DNA of 64,000 bases, taken from contig CAYVWB010000014.1 in the NCBI GenBank assembly GCA_964455395.1, positions 14,632-78,631 of the forward strand, in the 5' to 3' direction. The notes beneath the pieces are model-generated. The model did not search any database. It worked only from the letters and a program-made list of their open reading frames with translations, and was not told the DNA's origin. This DNA is from CAYVWB01 sp964455395 (GTDB lineage: Bacteria; Desulfobacterota; Desulfovibrionia; Desulfovibrionales; Desulfovibrionaceae). Of this stretch, positions 35,386 to 44,080 are shown piece by piece. How positions within the stretch are numbered: the first letter of the stretch is position 1; each line of letters starts with the position of its first letter. The position numbers were made by a program, and so were the translations under genes.

Positions 35386-36555
35386 ATGGAGCTTCATGAC
35401 GCCATGCCGCTCTTGCTGGTGAGCGGCGCCGCCGCCGTGCTGCCGCTGGCGGCGCGATGGCTGGGCGCGCCCGCCGCCGTGCTGGAAATCGGCTTCGGCG
35501 TGCTGCTCGGCAAGAGCGCTCTGGACTTGCAGATGGGCGGCGAATGGCTGCCGTTTCTGGCGCACCTGGGTTTTTTGCTGCTCATGTTCCAGAGCGGCAT
35601 GGAACTGAATTTCACCTTGTTGAGTCGCAGGTTGGGCAAGGAAGGGCCCTTTCAGCTGGCGCTTTTCGGCGCCACCCTGGCGCTGGCGCTGGCGGCGGCC
35701 TTCGTGTTGGGGCAGGGTTCCTTCACCGCGCTCATTCTGACGACCACCTCCCTGGGGCTGGTTATGCCGGTGCTCAAGGAGCTGAGCCTGGGCCGCAAGG
35801 ATTTCGGGCAGTCCCTGTTGATGGCCGCGACTCTTGCGGATTTTCTGACGCTGTTGGGCGTCACGTTCGTCATCCTCTGGCATCGTTACGGCGTCAGCTG
35901 GCAGATGGTGCAGCCTCTGCCGCTTTTTCTGGGCTTCGGGGTGCTGCTGTGGGCGTTTCGGATGTGGGCGTGGTGGAACCCGGAGCACGCGGAGAAACTG
36001 GCCGGCGCAGGCCGCAGTGGCGACGACGCGGATCCTCAGGAGCAAGGCGTTCGCTTTGCGCTGGCGTTGCTCTTCCTCTTCGTGGGCTTGTCGCTGGTGA
36101 CGGGGCTGGAGCCCGTGCTGGGGGCGTTCATGGGGGGCGCGATAATCTCCTTCGTGTTCCGGGAGAAGGAGAAGCTGGAATCCAAGATATCGGCGCTGGG
36201 CTTCGGCTTCCTCACCCCCATCTTCTTCATCAACGTGGGCATGCAGTTCGACCTGGGCAACGTACTCTCGCCGGAGCGGTTGCTGTTCACGGGCAAGCTC
36301 GTGGTGGCGGCCTTTGCGGTGAAGTGTCTGCCGGGGCTGCTTTTCCCGTTGTTCGGAAGGCCGTTGCGGCAGGGCGTGCTGGCCGGAGTGCTGCTTTCCT
36401 CGCGGCTCTCGCTGGTGGTGGCGGCGGCTTCCGTGGGGCTGGCCGAGGGCTTGGTGTCCCCCGCCGTGAAGGACAGCGTGGTGCTTTTGGCGCTCATCAC
36501 CTGCTTGAGCGGGCCCACGCTCTTCAAAGCGCTCTATCGCGCGCGGGGGGTGTGA
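35386..36555 (+). CDS. CPA2-family cation/proton antiporter (KefB/NapA type)
   Basis: A 389-residue protein of about 12 membrane segments, typical of the transporter core without any C-terminal RCK or USP domain. LLMFQSGMELNF corresponds to the family GLE region, and TPIFFINVGMQFDL is the conserved PIFFxxVGM block. AATLADFLTLLGV holds one acidic residue at the expected unwound helix; the usual paired Asp-Asp or Gln-Asp is represented by a single Asp. It is the probable partner of the upstream TrkA-USP protein. Confidence 0.9.
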   Translation: MELHDAMPLLLVSGAAAVLPLAARWLGAPAAVLEIGFGVLLGKSALDLQMGGEWLPFLAHLGFLLLMFQSGMELNFTLLSRRLGKEGPFQLALFGATLALALAAAFVLGQGSFTALILTTTSLGLVMPVLKELSLGRKDFGQSLLMAATLADFLTLLGVTFVILWHRYGVSWQMVQPLPLFLGFGVLLWAFRMWAWWNPEHAEKLAGAGRSGDDADPQEQGVRFALALLFLFVGLSLVTGLEPVLGAFMGGAIISFVFREKEKLESKISALGFGFLTPIFFINVGMQFDLGNVLSPERLLFTGKLVVAAFAVKCLPGLLFPLFGRPLRQGVLAGVLLSSRLSLVVAAASVGLAEGLVSPAVKDSVVLLALITCLSGPTLFKALYRARGV

Positions 36556-36771
36556 GCCCGCGCCTTGTCACGGCGCTGCGCGACGGGGCGAGTCCATCCG
36601 GCTCTTGCGCTGCACGTTTTTGATACGTTTCGGGATCGTGAATTTCTTGCATGGGCTGGGCGCAAGGTGTTGATGTTCGATTGCGTCATGATGTATTGGT
36701 TAGACGAGTCTTGCATTCGTGATTGCGAAGGGTCGTTGCTTAGGGTACGTCGCCACGCAAGGAGTCAATAC

Positions 36772-37635
36772 ATGCAGCTCATATCCAAGGACGCGGGATT
36801 CAGCGCGGTGTTCGATCGCGGCGTTACCCTCTAAACGAATCATTTCATCAGGGTGTACCTGACATTCGCCCTCGCGGTCACGCCAGCGATTGTGGGCGAT
36901 GCCGCCCGCGTCGCAGGGCTGTCGCCGAGCGTATTCGAACGCCATGCAATGCTCGTCACAATGTTGTTGGGCGTGTTCTGCGCGGCGATGGTCGTCGCCT
37001 TGGTCGGCTCACGCGTCGCGGGGTTTGCGACCGCGAAACCCCTTGCCCTGGCCGAAGCCTTGCGGCTTGCGGTTTGTCGTCTGCCACATTTGATGGCCCT
37101 GGGCGTCGTGTCTTCCTTGGTGTGCGTGGGCATGGTGTTCGGCGTGGTCTTTCTCGTGACGGCGCTCAAGACGCTGATCCCCGGGGGCGAGCTCCCCGCC
37201 GTGCTGTTATTTCCGATTTACTTGGCGGGCGGCGTGGTCGCGTTGGGTGTCTTCGCGCGGCTGCGCCTCGCGCCCTTCGTCATGGTGTTCGAAAAAAGAG
37301 GCGTGCTCGGCAGCCTGCAACGCAGCAACACGCTGGTGCGGGGCCGCACCAAGACGGCAGTGGGTCTTGTTGCGCTTCAGGTCGTCACGCTGCTTGTCGT
37401 CTATTGGGGCATTCGATTGGTCACGGCGGCCTTCCTGCATTTGGGAATTGCGAAGCTGTTCCTGGTCGTGACGAGCCTGATCGTTCTGTACCTTGTGTTC
37501 GCCCTGGTGAGCGGCTTGTTCACCACGTGTGTCACCCTGTTCTACATGGCGCGTCGGGAGGCCGTTGATGGCGACGCCGGAGCCGAGGTCTCGCGTTTCG
37601 GACTTGCCGCCGATCCGGGAAAGTCCATCGGATGA
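36772..37635 (+). pseudogene. Polytopic membrane protein gene broken by an in-frame TAA (paralog of 38324-39211)
   Basis: A well-formed start (AAGGAG, seven bases, ATG 36772) opens MQLISKDAGFSAVFDRGVTL and hits TAA at 36832-36834. The same frame continues TNHFIRVYLTFALAVTPAIV for 260 more residues to 37635. The stop falls where the family has Tyr or a similar residue (D-x-x-F/V-T-L-[stop]-x-N-F-I-R), so one substitution would restore a 287-residue protein. The rest has about six membrane segments and the pattern RSNTLVRGRTKT, matching RSATLMKKTYGR of the intact paralog at 38324. A GTG at 36853 could reinitiate but lacks a ribosome binding site. Confidence 0.75.
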
Positions 37636-38047
37636 CCCGACCCTCTTCCTGGTCGGAGGCCGCGCCCCCGGCCAGACGCGCCGCCTGAGCGCCTGGTCGG
37701 CCATCCGACAGGGTTTGCAGCTGCTGGGCGGCATTGGCGTCTCATGCTGGGCGTAGCGGCGTTGGCGTGCGTCCCGGAACTCGTGACGCTCTACGCTCAC
37801 AAAGTGCTGCTGTATGGGGGCGACCGACTCCCCGCGGGTCTCATCGAGGCGTCAGGCGTCTTCTTCCGCTTCGCGCGTCAGGCGGCGGAGGTCGTCCGCA
37901 ACGCAGCGCTGTGGGGCGCTGTGCGGCGCTGTGGCGTGGATCGTGGCGGAAGTCTGCGCCGGCAGAGCTCCTTCGTTCCTGGAGACGTTCCTGCAGCTTC
38001 ATCGGCGGTTGCGCGCTGCCGCTTCCGACCATATTGCCGTGGAATGA
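37632..38047 (+). pseudogene. Frameshifted remnant of a membrane protein gene
   Basis: Three consecutive pieces in different frames read as one protein. LSAWSAIRQGLQLLGGIG ends at a TAG (37754-37756). MLGVAALACVPELVTLYAHK...VVRNAALWGAV runs from 37744 one frame over. AWIVAEVCAGRAPSFLETFL continues in a third frame to TGA at 38045-38047. The second shift lies in a short GGCGCTGTG repeat (about 37907-37936), a natural slippage site. An ATGA overlap with the preceding broken gene at 37632 suggests they were an operon. Family not recognised. Confidence 0.5.
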
Positions 38048-38181
38048 TGTGGTGTTGTTGCAAATTCAGATGGTTGCGGACGATTTGAAAAGAAGACGCA
38101 GGAAAGAACCAAGCTACGGCGTGGTCGCCCGTGGGGGCTCCCGCGCACCGGGCCGCGCCGCGTCGACAAAATCCCCGAAGT

Positions 38182-38210
38182 TTTACACCGTTTCGTTTCT
38201 GGACTATCAT
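38182..38210 (+). promoter_or_regulatory. Sigma-70-type promoter of the MoxR-DUF58 operon
   Basis: TTTACA, 17-base spacer, TATCAT, 114 bases before ATG 38324. Confidence 0.65.
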
Positions 38211-38323
38211 GGGGACAGTCGAAGCGAGTGCGCCGGTGTATGGCGCATCCTTCATCAACGTCAGGTGACCGCAGGGGCGCGGCTTGCGCCGAACGCCATG
38301 AATGCAAACCACGGGGTGGGCGG

Positions 38324-39211
38324 ATGCGTTATCGAATCGGTGAACTCAGTGTCGGGCAGGTGCTGGATGTCTCGTTCAACGTCTTCAAGGATAATATCAA
38401 GGAGCTGCTCCTTGTCGGATTGATGATCTTCGGCGTGCTGGCGGTCATCACCGCGGCGGTCTCGTTTTTCGTGCTGTACCCGATGATCTCGGAGATGGAG
38501 AGCTTGTCGCAGTCGGGATTGCAGCCCACGCCGGCCAACGTCTTCAGCATGTTCTTGCCTCTGATTGTCGGGGCGCTGGGGCTGGGCCTTTTGTGGTGGA
38601 TCGCCTTGACCCTCGCCGAGGGCGCCATCACCTTCTCCGTGGCCGGGGCTTATCTGGAAAACCCCGTGCCTGCGAAGGAAGCGGTGCGCTATGCGCTCTC
38701 GCAGTGGTGGCCGCTCATCAAGACCTCGCTCTTCGTCATGCTGCGGTTGCTGCTCGTGCTCATCGCCGGCGGCGCCATCGTGGGGCTGATGGTCTTCGCC
38801 CTGGGGGAAGGCGGCGCGGCGGCCTTGCTGGGCGTGCTTTTCTTCCTGGCGCTGTTCGGGTTCCTGGCGTTCCTCTTCATTCGGTATCTGTTGTCGCTGA
38901 AGGTTGTCGTGCTTGAAGGCGTGGACGGCCGCGAAGCCATCGGCCGCAGCGCCACATTGATGAAAAAGACCTATGGCCGGGCTTTTCTGCTGCTCTTTCT
39001 GATGGGCGTTGCGGGGAACATCGCCGGCAGCGCAGCCAATTTCATCCCTTTTCTGCCGGTGGCCATCCTCATCTCCATGGCCGTTCAGCTGGCGGTGTAT
39101 ATCTACACCTCCTCCATGTGGACGGTGTTCTACTTTTCGAACCGCTGCAAGCATGAACAATTCGATCTGATGGTGCTCTCCCAACAGGCCGGCGTGGAAG
39201 GGGTGGAGTAA
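38324..39211 (+). CDS. Polytopic membrane protein, GPDP-membrane-domain-like
   Basis: A 295-residue protein with about six membrane segments. The N-terminal IGELSVGQVLDVSFNVFKDN is the typical opening of the glycerophosphodiester-phosphodiesterase membrane-domain-like family, here without any catalytic domain. The late block VVLEGVDGREAIGRSATLMK is also characteristic. Function unknown. It is the first gene of the operon that continues with DUF4129 (7-base gap), DUF4350, MoxR and DUF58. A broken paralog lies at 36772-37635. Confidence 0.8.
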   Translation: MRYRIGELSVGQVLDVSFNVFKDNIKELLLVGLMIFGVLAVITAAVSFFVLYPMISEMESLSQSGLQPTPANVFSMFLPLIVGALGLGLLWWIALTLAEGAITFSVAGAYLENPVPAKEAVRYALSQWWPLIKTSLFVMLRLLLVLIAGGAIVGLMVFALGEGGAAALLGVLFFLALFGFLAFLFIRYLLSLKVVVLEGVDGREAIGRSATLMKKTYGRAFLLLFLMGVAGNIAGSAANFIPFLPVAILISMAVQLAVYIYTSSMWTVFYFSNRCKHEQFDLMVLSQQAGVEGVE

Positions 39212-39218
39212 CCCGACC

Positions 39219-39866
39219 ATGGCCGCCACGCTGGATCCGCAGACCGCGCGTCAGGCCGCCGAAGCGACCCTCGCCCGGGACCACTACGACCTGACGCGCA
39301 ACGAAGCCTCCGAATTCGCAGCGGACTGGCTCTTCGAGCTCCTGGAGCCGGTGCTTCGGTTCCTTGGCTGGCTTTTTGAGGGACTCGTGGAGCTTGGAGA
39401 AAACCTCCACGCCACGAGTCCGATCCTCTACTGGATTGTGATCGTCGTGCTGGTGCTCATTCTCTTCGGCCTCATCGCGCACATCATCTACACCTTCCGG
39501 GTGGCGCTGACGGAACGCCAGCGCGGCAGAACGCTTACTTGGTCGGAAGCCAAGGAAGAAGGCCCGGAACGACTGGAGCGTCTGGCCGCCAAAGCCGCCG
39601 CTGCAGGCGACCGCGTGTTGGCCCTCACCCTCTACTTCAAAGCCGCGGTGCTGCGGCTGGAGATGGCCAGGGAGGGGGCCTTCAAGCCCGCCGCCACCAA
39701 CCGGGAATACGTCCGCCGCTACGCCGAACACCCCGCCCACGAGCCCCTGCAACGCATGACCACCCTGCTGGAGCGGTGGTACGCCGGCAAGGACCTGGAC
39801 GAGGCCGAATTCTCCAGCGGCGAAGCAGCCTTCCGCGACGCCCGCCGGCTCGCCGTCTCGGGGTGA
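39219..39866 (+). CDS. DUF4129 domain membrane protein
   Basis: A 215-residue protein with one membrane segment (about 70-90) and a C-terminal DUF4129 helical domain (about 115-210) containing AATNREYVRRYAEHP and LLERWYAGKDLDEAEF. DUF4129 proteins accompany MoxR, DUF58 and DUF4350 genes in many bacteria. The role is unknown; it is presumed part of a membrane complex. Its stop is two bases from the next ATG. Confidence 0.85.
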   Translation: MAATLDPQTARQAAEATLARDHYDLTRNEASEFAADWLFELLEPVLRFLGWLFEGLVELGENLHATSPILYWIVIVVLVLILFGLIAHIIYTFRVALTERQRGRTLTWSEAKEEGPERLERLAAKAAAAGDRVLALTLYFKAAVLRLEMAREGAFKPAATNREYVRRYAEHPAHEPLQRMTTLLERWYAGKDLDEAEFSSGEAAFRDARRLAVSG

Positions 39867-39868
39867 CG

Positions 39869-41353
39869 ATGCTCACGCCGCGTCGGGTCATCACAACCGC
39901 CTTGATCGTGGCGGTGGTCAGCCTGGTGGGCGTCGTCATCACGCTCATGCAGCCCCCGGACAGGCAAGGCCTGGGGACGGACTCCTTCGGCGTCCGGCCA
40001 TGGGGGCTCCGCGGGCTCTACGAGACGACTCAAGCCCTGGACATCCAGACGGAACGCCACCTCGCGCCGCCCACCGCGGAGACCCTCCAGAACGCGGACT
40101 GGCTCGTGCTCTGGTTCCCCTACACCTTCGTGGTCTCCCGGGACGAGCAGTACCTGCAGGAACTGGAGCAGTGGATTCGTCAAGGTGGCCGCGTCCTGTT
40201 TGCGCCGCCCATGGATATTTCCGAGCATGTCCCCTACGACCCCTACGACTTCTTCGGCGATGACGACTGGGAAGACGACGCGGAACAGGAAACGTCGGAC
40301 GCCAAGGCCGAGCCCGAAACGCAATTCGATGGCGTCCATGTCGCGACGCTCTTGGGCCTTCCTCTGGATGGCCTCGCCCTGGCGGATTACGACGGCGGCG
40401 CCACCGAGATGCGCGACCGCCTGGACAAGGCCCGCGACGCCAAGGCCAAGGGCGAAGGATGGAATGTAGAGGGGGTGGATTACTGGAGCTTTCAGCGCAC
40501 CATGGAGCCGGAAGAACGGATGCGCCGCGCCGTGAACGCCACGGCGACCCCCGTGGGCGAACAGGCCGGACTCTGGCGCGGGCTGGAACGACTCAAGCTG
40601 CCTTCGCCGGCGCAGTACCTGCCCATTCCGGAAGATGACGCCGCAGCAACCGATCCCCACGATCCCGGCGATCCCCACGATTCTCCACGACTCGTGGCCG
40701 CGTTGGAGTTCACCCCGCCTGACGGGTCACTCCACGCACGGGGCCGCCTTGCTGCAGCATACGCCCTTGGCGAGGGGCTCGTGGTGGTGGTTGCTGAACC
40801 CATGCTGCTGGCCAACGGGTTGCTGGGCGAACAGGACAACGCCTTCGTGGCGCTGGGCCCCATGAGCGTCGGCGAGGGCAAAGTCGTCTTCGATGGCTTC
40901 TACCACGGCCTCTCCATACGAGGACAACCCGCCTGGCTGCTCACCCGACGCCCCTATGGCGTGCTGGCGGCGGTGGTGCTGTTCGCGTTTGCGGTATGGG
41001 CGTGGCGCAGCTGCGTGCGATTGGGGCCGCCGCTGGAGCAGCCGGAGCCCAGCCGTCGCAACCTGGAAGACTATCTGAACGCCATGGCCGGCCTCTTCAT
41101 GCGAGGCTCCAAACAGGCGTTTCTGGCGAGGGAGCTGAAAGCCGGGGTGCTGTGGCGGCTGGCAAGACGCCTGCGACTGCCCCCCGGCGAGGCCGACGTC
41201 CACACCGTGGCGGAGGCCCTTGCACGGCGTGACGAGGTGACCGCGGACCGGCTCGTGACCGCGGCGGAAGAACTGGATCTATTGGCGCGGTCGCGCAAGC
41301 CCTCCACGGAGAAGCTCGTCGCCGCAGCCAGGGAGCTCACGAAATGTCAGTGA
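39869..41353 (+). CDS. DUF4350 domain membrane protein
   Basis: A 494-residue protein: N-terminal membrane segment (about 7-28), periplasmic DUF4350 region (about 38-320) with DWLVLWFPYTFVVSRDEQYL and QGGRVLFAPP, a second membrane segment (about 365-385) and a cytoplasmic helical tail. The SFGVRPWGLRGLYET motif is typical. An Asp/Glu-rich insert (about 130-150) is unusual. The 3' end overlaps MoxR by 10 bases. Confidence 0.85.
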   Translation: MLTPRRVITTALIVAVVSLVGVVITLMQPPDRQGLGTDSFGVRPWGLRGLYETTQALDIQTERHLAPPTAETLQNADWLVLWFPYTFVVSRDEQYLQELEQWIRQGGRVLFAPPMDISEHVPYDPYDFFGDDDWEDDAEQETSDAKAEPETQFDGVHVATLLGLPLDGLALADYDGGATEMRDRLDKARDAKAKGEGWNVEGVDYWSFQRTMEPEERMRRAVNATATPVGEQAGLWRGLERLKLPSPAQYLPIPEDDAAATDPHDPGDPHDSPRLVAALEFTPPDGSLHARGRLAAAYALGEGLVVVVAEPMLLANGLLGEQDNAFVALGPMSVGEGKVVFDGFYHGLSIRGQPAWLLTRRPYGVLAAVVLFAFAVWAWRSCVRLGPPLEQPEPSRRNLEDYLNAMAGLFMRGSKQAFLARELKAGVLWRLARRLRLPPGEADVHTVAEALARRDEVTADRLVTAAEELDLLARSRKPSTEKLVAAARELTKCQ

Positions 41354-42375
41354 AATTGTTGCGCGATCGCATCCGGGACGAGGTGGGGAAAGTCGTGTTC
41401 GGCCAGGAAGAGGCGCTGGATTTCGCCTTGGCCGCGATGCTCTCGGGGGGGCATGTGTTGTTGGAGGGCCCTCCCGGCTCCGCCAAGACCCTGCTGGTCA
41501 AAGCACTCGCCGCCAGCATGCAGCTGGCCTTCGGCCGCGTCCAGATGACCTCGGACATGCTCCCGGGCGACATCACCGGAGCCTCCATCTTCCGCGAAGA
41601 CACCCGCGAGTTCGTCTTCAAGCACGGCCCCATCTTCACCAACTTCCTCCTGGCGGACGAGATCAACCGCGCTTCGGCAAAGACCCAGTCCGCCCTCCTG
41701 GAAGCCATGCAGGAATACGGCGTCACCCACGACGGCGTCACCCACGCGCTGCCCACGCCGTTCCTGCTCTTCGCCACCCAGAACCCCATCGACCAGGAAG
41801 GCACCTACCCCTTGCCCCTGGCGCAGCAGGACCGCTTCATGTTCAAGGTCCTCATCGAGTACCCGGACGCCGGCGCCGAGGAGCGCATGTTGACCGAGCA
41901 CCACGTGGGCAGCCCGCATCAACGACTGGAGGATCTGGGGCTGACCCCCGTGGTCAAGGATGCGCACATCACGCAAGCCCGCAGCATCATCCAACGCACC
42001 TATGTCCGTGAGGAAGTGGTGCGCTACGTGCGACAGCTGGCGCAAGCCACACGAGAGGACGACGCACTGCTCGTAGGCGCCTCACCCCGCGCCGCGCTCA
42101 TGACGCTCATGGGGGCCAAGGCCCTGGCGCGCTTCGAAGACCGCGAATACGTCATTCCGGACGATATCAAACGCGCGTTCATCCCCGGCTTGCGCCACCG
42201 TGTAGTGCTGAGCCCCTCGGCAGAGCTCGAAGGCGCGCATGTCGATCACATCCTCTTCAATGTCCTGGACCGCGTCGAAGCCCCCCGAGCCACCCAGGCC
42301 GCGACGCCGCGTCCGCAAGACGCACCCATGCAACCGAACGCCACGGCGTCGGCGGGCGAGGAGTCGCCTCTGTGA
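41344..42375 (+). CDS. MoxR-family AAA+ ATPase
   Basis: A 343-residue AAA+ ATPase with Walker A GPPGSAKT (42-49), Walker B LLADEINRA (102-110), sensor-1 FLLFATQNPIDQEGTYPL (about 141-158) and the family block SPRAALMTLMGAKALA. Characterised MoxR ATPases act as chaperones on client proteins with vWA-like domains; the adjacent DUF58 protein is the natural client (inference). It overlaps DUF4350 by 10 bases and DUF58 by 4 (GTGA). Confidence 0.95.
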   Translation: MSVKLLRDRIRDEVGKVVFGQEEALDFALAAMLSGGHVLLEGPPGSAKTLLVKALAASMQLAFGRVQMTSDMLPGDITGASIFREDTREFVFKHGPIFTNFLLADEINRASAKTQSALLEAMQEYGVTHDGVTHALPTPFLLFATQNPIDQEGTYPLPLAQQDRFMFKVLIEYPDAGAEERMLTEHHVGSPHQRLEDLGLTPVVKDAHITQARSIIQRTYVREEVVRYVRQLAQATREDDALLVGASPRAALMTLMGAKALARFEDREYVIPDDIKRAFIPGLRHRVVLSPSAELEGAHVDHILFNVLDRVEAPRATQAATPRPQDAPMQPNATASAGEESPL

Positions 42376-43814
42376 AGCGCAGACCGGCAGGCCGGCTCCT
42401 CGCTTGGGGGCGCCGCCTCACCGAGACAGGCGCGCGACCCACGCAGCGTTTTGTCTGGTGCGTCGCGGCGTTGGCGCTGCCGGCCCTGGCCAGCATCACG
42501 CTGCCGGCGGCGGTGTGGGCGGTCTGGCTGGGGCTGGCGGGACTCTTCGCCGCATTCGTGGCGGACGCCATCGCGGCGGGGGCCCGCGTGCACAACCTCC
42601 GCGCGGCTGTGGAGGCGCCCCGGGCGGCCGGGCGCGGACTCGTCTTCCCGCTGGAGATCGCCGTCCACAACGAGAACGCCGAAGCGGTGCGCGGCGAGCT
42701 GCGCATCGTCATACCCCATATCCTGAACGTCGCGCCTGCTGCGGCGCCGGCGACCGGAGGGACGCGCGCCGCCGTCGGGACCGGCGCGCCAGGGGAGCCG
42801 GGCTGGTGGTGCGAGCCCTTGCGCCTCGCTCCCGGCGAGACGGTGCGGTATCTCGCCGAGGCGACCTCGCCCCGTCGGGGGCTCCGGACGGTGGGGCCCT
42901 GTTGGGCGCGCGTGGCCGGCCCCTGGGGGCTGGCGGAACGACGCCGCGAGTTGGAGGGGACTGCAGCGGTCAAGATCCTTCCGGAGTCGTTGGCCTCCTC
43001 GGAGTCGTTCCGGGAGATGCGGGGCATGCTCCATGCGCCGGATTCCAAGGAGAAAAGTCGCCGCCGTGGCGAGGGCATGGAATTCGAATCCCTGACGCCA
43101 TATCAATATGGGGATGAGGAGCGGCACATCGACTGGCGCGCCACGGCCCGCAGCCGTCGTCTGATGGTGCGGCGCTTCCAGCTCGAATTGAACCGGGAAA
43201 TATTCGTGGTGTTGGACTGCGGTCGGTTGATGGGCGCGGACGTGGACGGAGCCGTGAAGATGGACCGCGCCGTGGACGCGGGGCTGGCGCTCTGCAAGAC
43301 GGCCATCCACCGCGGGGACAAGTGTGGCGTGGCCATTTACGACAGCGCCGTGCGCGGTTTTCTGCCGCCGCAGGTAGGGCCGGCGGGGTTTCGCGCCATT
43401 CTGGAACAGGTCTACGATGTCGGACACACCAACCGGGAAAGCGATTTCGCCGCGCTCTTCGCGCAATTCCAAAGCCGACAACGCAAGCGCGCCATGGTGG
43501 TGGTGCTTTCGGACATAGTGGACGACCAGGGCTCGCTCGCCTTGCGGACCGCGTTGTTCCACATGGCGAAACGGCACCTCGTGCTCTTCGCGGCGCTGCG
43601 CACGCCCATGCTGGAGCGCATCCTCTCGGAGGAGACCACATCCTACAGCGACATGGCGCGTCAGGCCGTGGCTGGCCGCCTGCTGCGGGAGCGGCAGCGG
43701 GGGCTGCACCTTCTCCGTCGCGCCGGCGTGCATGTGGTGGACGTGGCCCCGCATGAACTGACCGTGAGTTTGGTGAATGAATACGTGTCGTTGCGGGAGG
43801 CTGGTCGACTCTGA
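42372..43814 (+). CDS. DUF58 domain protein
   Basis: A 480-residue protein with two N-terminal membrane segments (about 28-68), an Ig-like middle and the DUF58 signature YGDEERHIDW at 246-255. A vWA-like fold follows. The expected metal-site DxSxS reads DCGRL in FVVLDCGRLM, so classical MIDAS metal binding is doubtful. The GTG start overlaps the MoxR stop. It is the last gene of the operon, with a 10-bp-periodic array about 75 bases after the stop. Confidence 0.92.
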   Translation: MKRRPAGRLLAWGRRLTETGARPTQRFVWCVAALALPALASITLPAAVWAVWLGLAGLFAAFVADAIAAGARVHNLRAAVEAPRAAGRGLVFPLEIAVHNENAEAVRGELRIVIPHILNVAPAAAPATGGTRAAVGTGAPGEPGWWCEPLRLAPGETVRYLAEATSPRRGLRTVGPCWARVAGPWGLAERRRELEGTAAVKILPESLASSESFREMRGMLHAPDSKEKSRRRGEGMEFESLTPYQYGDEERHIDWRATARSRRLMVRRFQLELNREIFVVLDCGRLMGADVDGAVKMDRAVDAGLALCKTAIHRGDKCGVAIYDSAVRGFLPPQVGPAGFRAILEQVYDVGHTNRESDFAALFAQFQSRQRKRAMVVVLSDIVDDQGSLALRTALFHMAKRHLVLFAALRTPMLERILSEETTSYSDMARQAVAGRLLRERQRGLHLLRRAGVHVVDVAPHELTVSLVNEYVSLREAGRL

Positions 43815-43890
43815 GGGGGGGAAGGGCCGCGTCGTCTCGACCTCGAACCGCGGCGCCGTTGCACGGTCTCCGTGACCAGGAGCCTGCGCC

Positions 43891-44000
43891 ACTGGTCGAT
43901 CAGAAGTGGTCAGGGCCGATCAAGGATGATCAAGGGCGATCAAGGGCGATCAGGGTCAATCAGGGCCGATCAAGGGTGATCAGAAGTGATCAGCAGTGGC
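43891..44000. repeat. Decanucleotide tandem array rich in GATC
   Basis: About eleven 10-base units in one register, for example CAAGGGCGAT at 43931 and 43941, with variants CAGGGCCGAT, CAAGGATGAT, CAAGGGTGAT and CAGAAGTGAT. Junctions create about eight GATC sites at mostly 10-base spacing. It lies between the convergent DUF58 and SpoIIM-like genes and is continued in phase by the array at 44021-44080. Confidence 0.85.
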
Positions 44001-44020
44001 CAGGGGCGGCGACATGAGCG

Positions 44021-44080
44021 CGTCAGCTCGAGATGGCTCGGGATTGTTCGGGACCGCTCGGGAATGTTCGGGATGGGGCA
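44021..44080. repeat. Second decanucleotide array, inside the end of the SpoIIM-like gene
   Basis: Five to six 10-base units of consensus GGANNGNTCG, for example GGATTGTTCG, GGACCGCTCG and GGAATGTTCG. They encode the last 19 or so residues and stop of the SpoIIM-like protein. The register is shared with the 43891-44000 array (offset of exactly 120 bases). Confidence 0.8.

Noticed and set aside
36565..36834. Separate 89-residue gene before the broken membrane gene
   Set aside because: The first 69 residues have no features. The well-placed ribosome binding site and ATG at 36772 show that the last 20 codons are the true start of the interrupted gene.
43891..44080. CRISPR or attachment site at the decamer arrays
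   Set aside because: No spacers, no integrase and no tRNA end nearby; it is a simple short-period tandem array.
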